Positions 59,824-64,000 of a DNA stretch of 64,000 bases are shown here, piece by piece; position 1 is the first letter of the stretch, and every line of letters starts with the position of its first letter. The stretch comes from Stratiolaelaps scimitus. Taxonomy: Eukaryota; Arthropoda; Arachnida; Mesostigmata; Laelapidae. Under the pieces are notes generated by a model. The model searched no databases. It saw only the letters and a program-made list of their open reading frames with translations, and was not told the origin of the DNA. Made by a program: the position numbers and the translations under genes. The stretch covers positions 4,774,001 through 4,838,000 of the forward strand of contig JABWDB010000001.1 of assembly GCA_019614645.1 (NCBI GenBank). Reading direction: 5' to 3'.

Positions 59824-61690
59824 AAGACCTACTCGGAATGGCGTTCTTGAGTCGTAGATGCGTCTAGCGGCATAAAACCTTCGAAGCAGTTTATTTATAC
59901 ATAAACGTTTGTCTAAATGAGACGGTTATGCATTAGCAAATTCAAATGCACGCCCAGCTATTTTGAGTAGCTCCTCTCCAAGTTCCCAAGGCTCTATGTT
60001 GCAAGTATAAAGAACTTGGGTGTCTTTTTTTTAAGGCTGCCATCTCCGAGGTCATACGCTCCACGAGATTCCACTAAGAGAAAACCACATACACTGCGCA
60101 TGTCCTGGTATCATTGTCTGTCATGATTAGTTCTATTCAATCGTAGCGTGGACTGCCATACCCGTATATACCTATTGTACATCATTGGAAGTGTTTTAGG
60201 CTGGGAATGACGTTTCGGGCATCATGCGAATGAATATTTTCTTCCCCGCCTACTGTGCTTTGTCTTTTGCACGCCTTTCCTGGCAGAGCACCAAATAGCT
60301 AGTACATATAACGCGCTTGACCTACCATTAGCTACCTCAGCGAACGCCGTGAGCATACAAGGCCAATACAATATTGCCCGAACGTTTTCGACTAGCAAGC
60401 ACTGCGCATGGAGAACTGTCAAGCCACTCTTCAGTCTTCAACTTGATTTGCATATAGATACATTGTGTTAAAGGTCAGTCGGGCTTACCTCGTATACGCC
60501 CTCGTGACAAAGTGTCACTGTGCTAGCCACCACGAGGGCCACAGTGAATTCGCATGAACTGCAACGAGTGACTGACGCCAACGAACGACAATTGAAGCGT
60601 TTTTTTTTTTGCGAGCGATTTACTCGTTGCAGCACAGAGCATGTCGGCCTATGCAGCCAACGGGGACTGTAGAACGAGGTAGATAGAATTGTCACATACA
60701 ATCAGCGTCTGGCAGGGCTCGTGTGGTCACTACTACAAATGGGCTGTCACACATTTGTATACAGATGTATTGTTGACCGCTATATTAGCCACGCTTTGAA
60801 TCAAGAAAAGAGCACTCCTTCCATTTCCTATACTCACGGATGAAAGAAGATCTACGTTTTTTCCATTTTCATCTTCATCTCGAAGGGCATTCCACATCAG
60901 TCTTTCTCCTCCTTCATAGCAAATCGATGCGGATTACGTCCAGCATGAATCTTTTTGAACGTGCCGATGCGTTCATCCTCGCGCTTACATTTGCTTCCAC
61001 TGTGAATAAGCAATTTAGAAACGATAGGGCTCAGAGGGTTGGTGTGGATATCATTTCGTGTTGTGCTGCTATGGTGCTTTGGGTGCCAATTTAGCATCGA
61101 TCACTTATATAATACATGAATTCTATTTATCGTTAGAGGATCAGCCATGCGAATAGTGAGACTGCCGCTCTGAACTGGCGCTTGGCGTTGATTCGGTTAG
61201 GGGTTTCCACATCACCTTTAGATCAATTCAAGTCAAAACTGCCTTTGGTAGGTCAAATCGTCGACAATATGTACAGGCGAACCCTCACTGATGCGTAAAA
61301 TGTCTAACTATGTAATATGTATCACTGGTAAACCAAATCCATGGTCGTTAAAAATGCTATGTCGAGATCTTTTTTTGTAATCTAACGTCGGTGATTAGGC
61401 ATAACATCGATATAACCAAACTCTGTTGTTTTTTTCTTTTTTGTTTTTTTTCCCTAGAAATAATAATTGCTAACTACTGTATGTTTGAATAACTCTATTG
61501 TTGTTTCTTTAATTGCTTAGTGAATTGGTAACAGAGTAAAAAGATAGACTACTTTGAAAGAGCGATTGACATTATTCTATCGTTTCTGTCGACCTGTCAA
61601 ATATCGTCAGAGGCGGCTAGTGAATCGACCGGAATCGCTGTACTTTCTAAATCACTGACATGCAAATACCAGCTCAAGTGCCCCTCTTTT
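59824..61690. other. Intergenic, no gene recognised
   Basis: Frames at 60840-61097 are open on both strands without a recognisable domain. If the right-hand Ty3/Gypsy fossil was once complete, its integrase and 3' LTR would have lain here. I could not identify them. Confidence 0.4.
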
Positions 61691-62102
61691 TCTACCTAGG
61701 GAAATCTTTGTTCGGATTTAGTTAATGATCTGCTCGCATATTGTATAACCTTCTCCGAGCTATCTGCGTAGCGATTTGTTATTACTACACCTATGTCACG
61801 CTTGCTTGAATCAACTCCCGACGACTAGAGGTTCATCCGATTGCTTAACAAAGGAGGAATACTATGTAACGACGCCGAAAAAAGGTCGTAGTTCTGTTAT
61901 ATTTGTAGGTGGTGGGCACTATTAAAATAATTTCGATTTTCTTAGGCGTTTACTGCCATTTGTAGTGGTAACAAAGCCAAGCGTTTCGTTGAGGTTCGTG
62001 GAAATTTTACATTTTTCGATCTGAATTTTCAATTCGAAGTCCTGAACTTCGTAGAAGAGTTGCTATTTTCGAGTACTATTTTCTATGTCTAATACGCGTT
62101 TA

Positions 62103-62104
<2 letters not shown>

Positions 62105-62178
<74 letters not shown>
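62105..62178. repeat. (AT)37 microsatellite
   Basis: A pure 74-nt AT run, the longest in the window, inside the reverse-transcriptase part of the Ty3/Gypsy-like fossil. Confidence 0.97.
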
Positions 62179-62181
<3 letters not shown>

Positions 62182-62726
62182 ATATCGAACCAGAACAGTC
62201 GGCGCAAAGTATTTGCTACTCCTGTGAACTAAGACAATAGGGACTGCACAATCTGTATAGTTAACTTTCTCACAATCTCCAATTTCACATCGACGTTCGG
62301 GTTCATATTCTAGGTTCAGATGAGGTACCAGATTGGACGATCGAACTATACCTTTCACGTACTGGGCTTAACCCTGTGATGCGATTTAGTTTTTTTTTCA
62401 CACTATAAATAGGCACATCGTGTTTGACAACATAGCATTTACCAGGGAGGGCAGTGTTTGTTTCAAAATATCCCAGACAATTCAGTTTTTCCATATTTGT
62501 TGCCCTTGGCGAAGAATTATTGTATTTCAAAGGAGTTCTCCTGTGGCATTCCAGGTATCTTCGCTGATTACAGTTACGTTAGAACCAGGATCTTGTCCCG
62601 GTTTAAGTTTCAAAAGCAAGGATTCAGTTGTTGTAGTCGGGTTGACTTAGGTTTCAACGGATGTAATATCAGATATTCTGTTTCAATCTGAGTTGTTAAA
62701 ATTCGTTCCTCTAAATTGTGTTCAGC

Positions 62727-62962
62727 TAGATCTGTTTGACGTCTATTTTTCTAGCATTTTTCTTGACGTCTTTTTTACCAGGTAGATCTTTTTGACGTTT
62801 TTTTTTAAGTTGACTCTCAACTGTTCTCAGAACAGGCCTCAGACACTATTTTGATTCGTGCTCATTTGATTCTCCGCTTTTGGCAGGATTTGACCTCAAA
62901 CCATAGGTCCCTCCTGTCCAATACACTCGCCACTAACCCATCAAGGGCATAGATCTGTTTGA
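62727..62962 (-). mobile_element. tRNA-like SINE inserted into the Ty3/Gypsy fossil, 13-bp target duplication
   Basis: TAGATCTGTTTGA is present at 62727-62739 and again, identically, at 62950-62962. The 210 bp between hold, on minus, a tRNA-like head (GGGTTAGTGGCGAG, later GAGGTCAAATCC) and an A-rich tail with repeated GACGTCAA units. The element's reading frame stops at the insertion and resumes in the same frame when the insert and one duplicate are left out. Confidence 0.8.
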
Positions 62963-63054
62963 TCTGGAATCTTCGGCATATCGAGCGTTGATTGGTCGAC
63001 GAGGTTAGGACTGGAATAGCAGTGGCCGCACTTACGAAAATACTAAATATTGGT

Positions 63055-63058
<4 letters not shown>

Positions 63059-63089
<31 letters not shown>
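63059..63089. repeat. (TA)n microsatellite
   Basis: A pure AT run between the two cysteine-knuckle remnants of the Ty3/Gypsy-like fossil. Confidence 0.95.
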
Positions 63090-63093
<4 letters not shown>

Positions 63094-63400
63094 TATACCC
63101 ATCGAATATGCACTGCACACTTTACATGGATTTGGCAGTTCAGTAGGTGTGCATTGTTTTTTTGAATTGTTGTACCGTGTCTCTGAATTTGGATTGTAAC
63201 GAGTGCTTGTATCCATCGTAGTAACGGTTGAGATTAATGGTGTTTTAGACGATTGTGTGGAGCTTATGTTGGACGATGCATCTTTTAGTTGGATAAATCG
63301 TTCTTTCAAATGTGCGTGAACTGTTGCGTCTGGCGATTTTTTTTTCCATCTTTTTATCAGCTTTTACTAATCCCGCTACGTAATGACACCTAAGAGAGCT

Positions 63401-63456
63401 TAAGCATTGCAAAATTGCAGCTCCTTTAATAAATCAATAAACCGTTACCTTTACCT
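63401..63456 (+). mobile_element. SINE tail fragment, same family as 46675-46820
   Basis: TAAGCATTGCAAAATTGCAG, then TTTAATAAATCAATAAACC and CCTTTACCT align with the tail at 46761-46820. The head is missing or unrecognisable, so this is probably a 5'-truncated copy. Confidence 0.5.
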
Positions 63457-63459
63457 AAT

Positions 63460-64000
63460 TGCTTTCGTGTGAGAAAGAAGCCGTCGTAAGAAACCTTTTA
63501 ATTTTCATTTTGGTATTACATTTTTTTTTTTCATTATACATAGAGTACAGAATAGTTGGCTATCAAATTTAGAGGTCATTAAATATGTAAAACATTGCCT
63601 CATAGAGAATATGTACGAAATATTAAGCGTAACTACAATTTACTTACGAAGTGTTCTTTATGTATGAACTTAAAAACTCGTACTGAGCACTGTAATCAGC
63701 GGATTTCGCTTGGGACAGCGATCGAGATAACAGACCTTTGAGAACGAAAGCATCGACGGTCAACTATTATCAGAGTATGAGACGAGCAAAAGAAGATCAG
63801 AACAACCGCCCACGACTATTATTTCTTGAGATCTTAGATCACAAAATATTGGAAAACAGATCATGCAGAGTTTTACAAATGTGCAGCCAATAGAGATGCT
63901 CGACATCGGAGGAGGAACGACAATATGTGCAGAGCATTAAACAAAGGACCCCACGTCTCGGACGGTGGAAGGCGGAGTAGACATTGTAATGGGGTTTTTT
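63460..64000. other. No feature recognised
   Basis: AT-rich sequence to the window edge. The 5' LTR of the Ty3/Gypsy-like fossil would be expected around here but is not visible. Confidence 0.4.

Larger units (their letters stand above)
61690..63310 (-). mobile_element. Ty3/Gypsy-like retrotransposon fossil (gag knuckle, protease, RT, RNase H)
   Basis: Read on minus, motifs follow in canonical order. The gag end has knuckle remnants PCKVC (63115-63129) and RKCGHC (63019-63036). A retropepsin-like segment has DPG at 62584-62592 where DTG or DSG is expected, followed by VISEDTW. The start of reverse transcriptase is CAVPIVLV (about 62225-62255). The post-catalytic palm piece is DFELKIQIEKC (about 62010-62045). 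The connection is TNITELRPFFGVV (about 61865-61905), and RNase H has YASRSLTKSEQRFP (about 61697-61740). The catalytic palm with YxDD is missing and a (TA)37 tract occupies that spot. Stops and frameshifts are frequent; the element is inactive. Integrase and LTRs were not found. Confidence 0.85.

Noticed and set aside
62089..62358. Poly Tyr-Ile protein
   Set aside because: The repeat part is the (AT)37 microsatellite; only the non-repeat part is meaningful, as RT fossil. The same applies to TA tracts near 18.9, 26.1, 39.9, 41.0 and 63.07 kb.

Overview
The window is eukaryotic (metazoan) genomic DNA, very probably from an arthropod. It has GT-AG introns, a multi-exon neuropeptide receptor of arthropod type, tRNA-derived SINEs with target-site duplications, LTR-retrotransposon fossils and many (TA)n microsatellites. 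I see no operons, bacterial genes, rRNA or intact tRNA genes. A chelicerate, perhaps a mite, would fit, but nothing in the sequence proves it.

Two genes can be supported. (1) A single-exon minus-strand gene at 8,681-10,516 encodes a 611-residue protein. It is built largely from a nine-residue repeat (27-nt unit) and a seven-residue repeat (21-nt unit). A TATA-like box lies upstream and an AATAAA signal about 65 nt downstream. I do not recognise its family. (2) A plus-strand gene at 33,948-55,685 encodes a 559-residue rhodopsin-family GPCR in nine coding exons. All eight junctions have consensus splice sites and consistent phases. It is a PRXamide-type receptor (pyrokinin / CAPA / neuromedin-U-like), closest in motifs to pyrokinin receptors. 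Intron 2 is about 11.2 kb. A GC-richer block at 31.9-32.8 kb, ending in a good donor, may hold its promoter and a 5' UTR exon.

The rest is mobile-element debris, microsatellites and unrecognised sequence. From the left edge to about 1.6 kb there is a decayed minus-strand BEL/Pao-like element (primer-binding-site candidate, gag, cysteine knuckle). Near the right end (61.7-63.3 kb) is a minus-strand Ty3/Gypsy-like fossil with knuckles, protease, reverse transcriptase and RNase H in order. It was interrupted by a SINE with a 13-bp target duplication. A tRNA-derived SINE family ending in a conserved hairpin occurs at least seven times, and other tRNA-like SINEs are present. Short retropositional scars and several hairpins, one of pre-miRNA size at 59,761-59,823, are also described.

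The two genes show no functional link. The receptor would act at the plasma membrane of cells that respond to C-terminally amidated neuropeptides. The repeat protein lacks a signal peptide and begins with a nuclear-localisation-like basic cluster.
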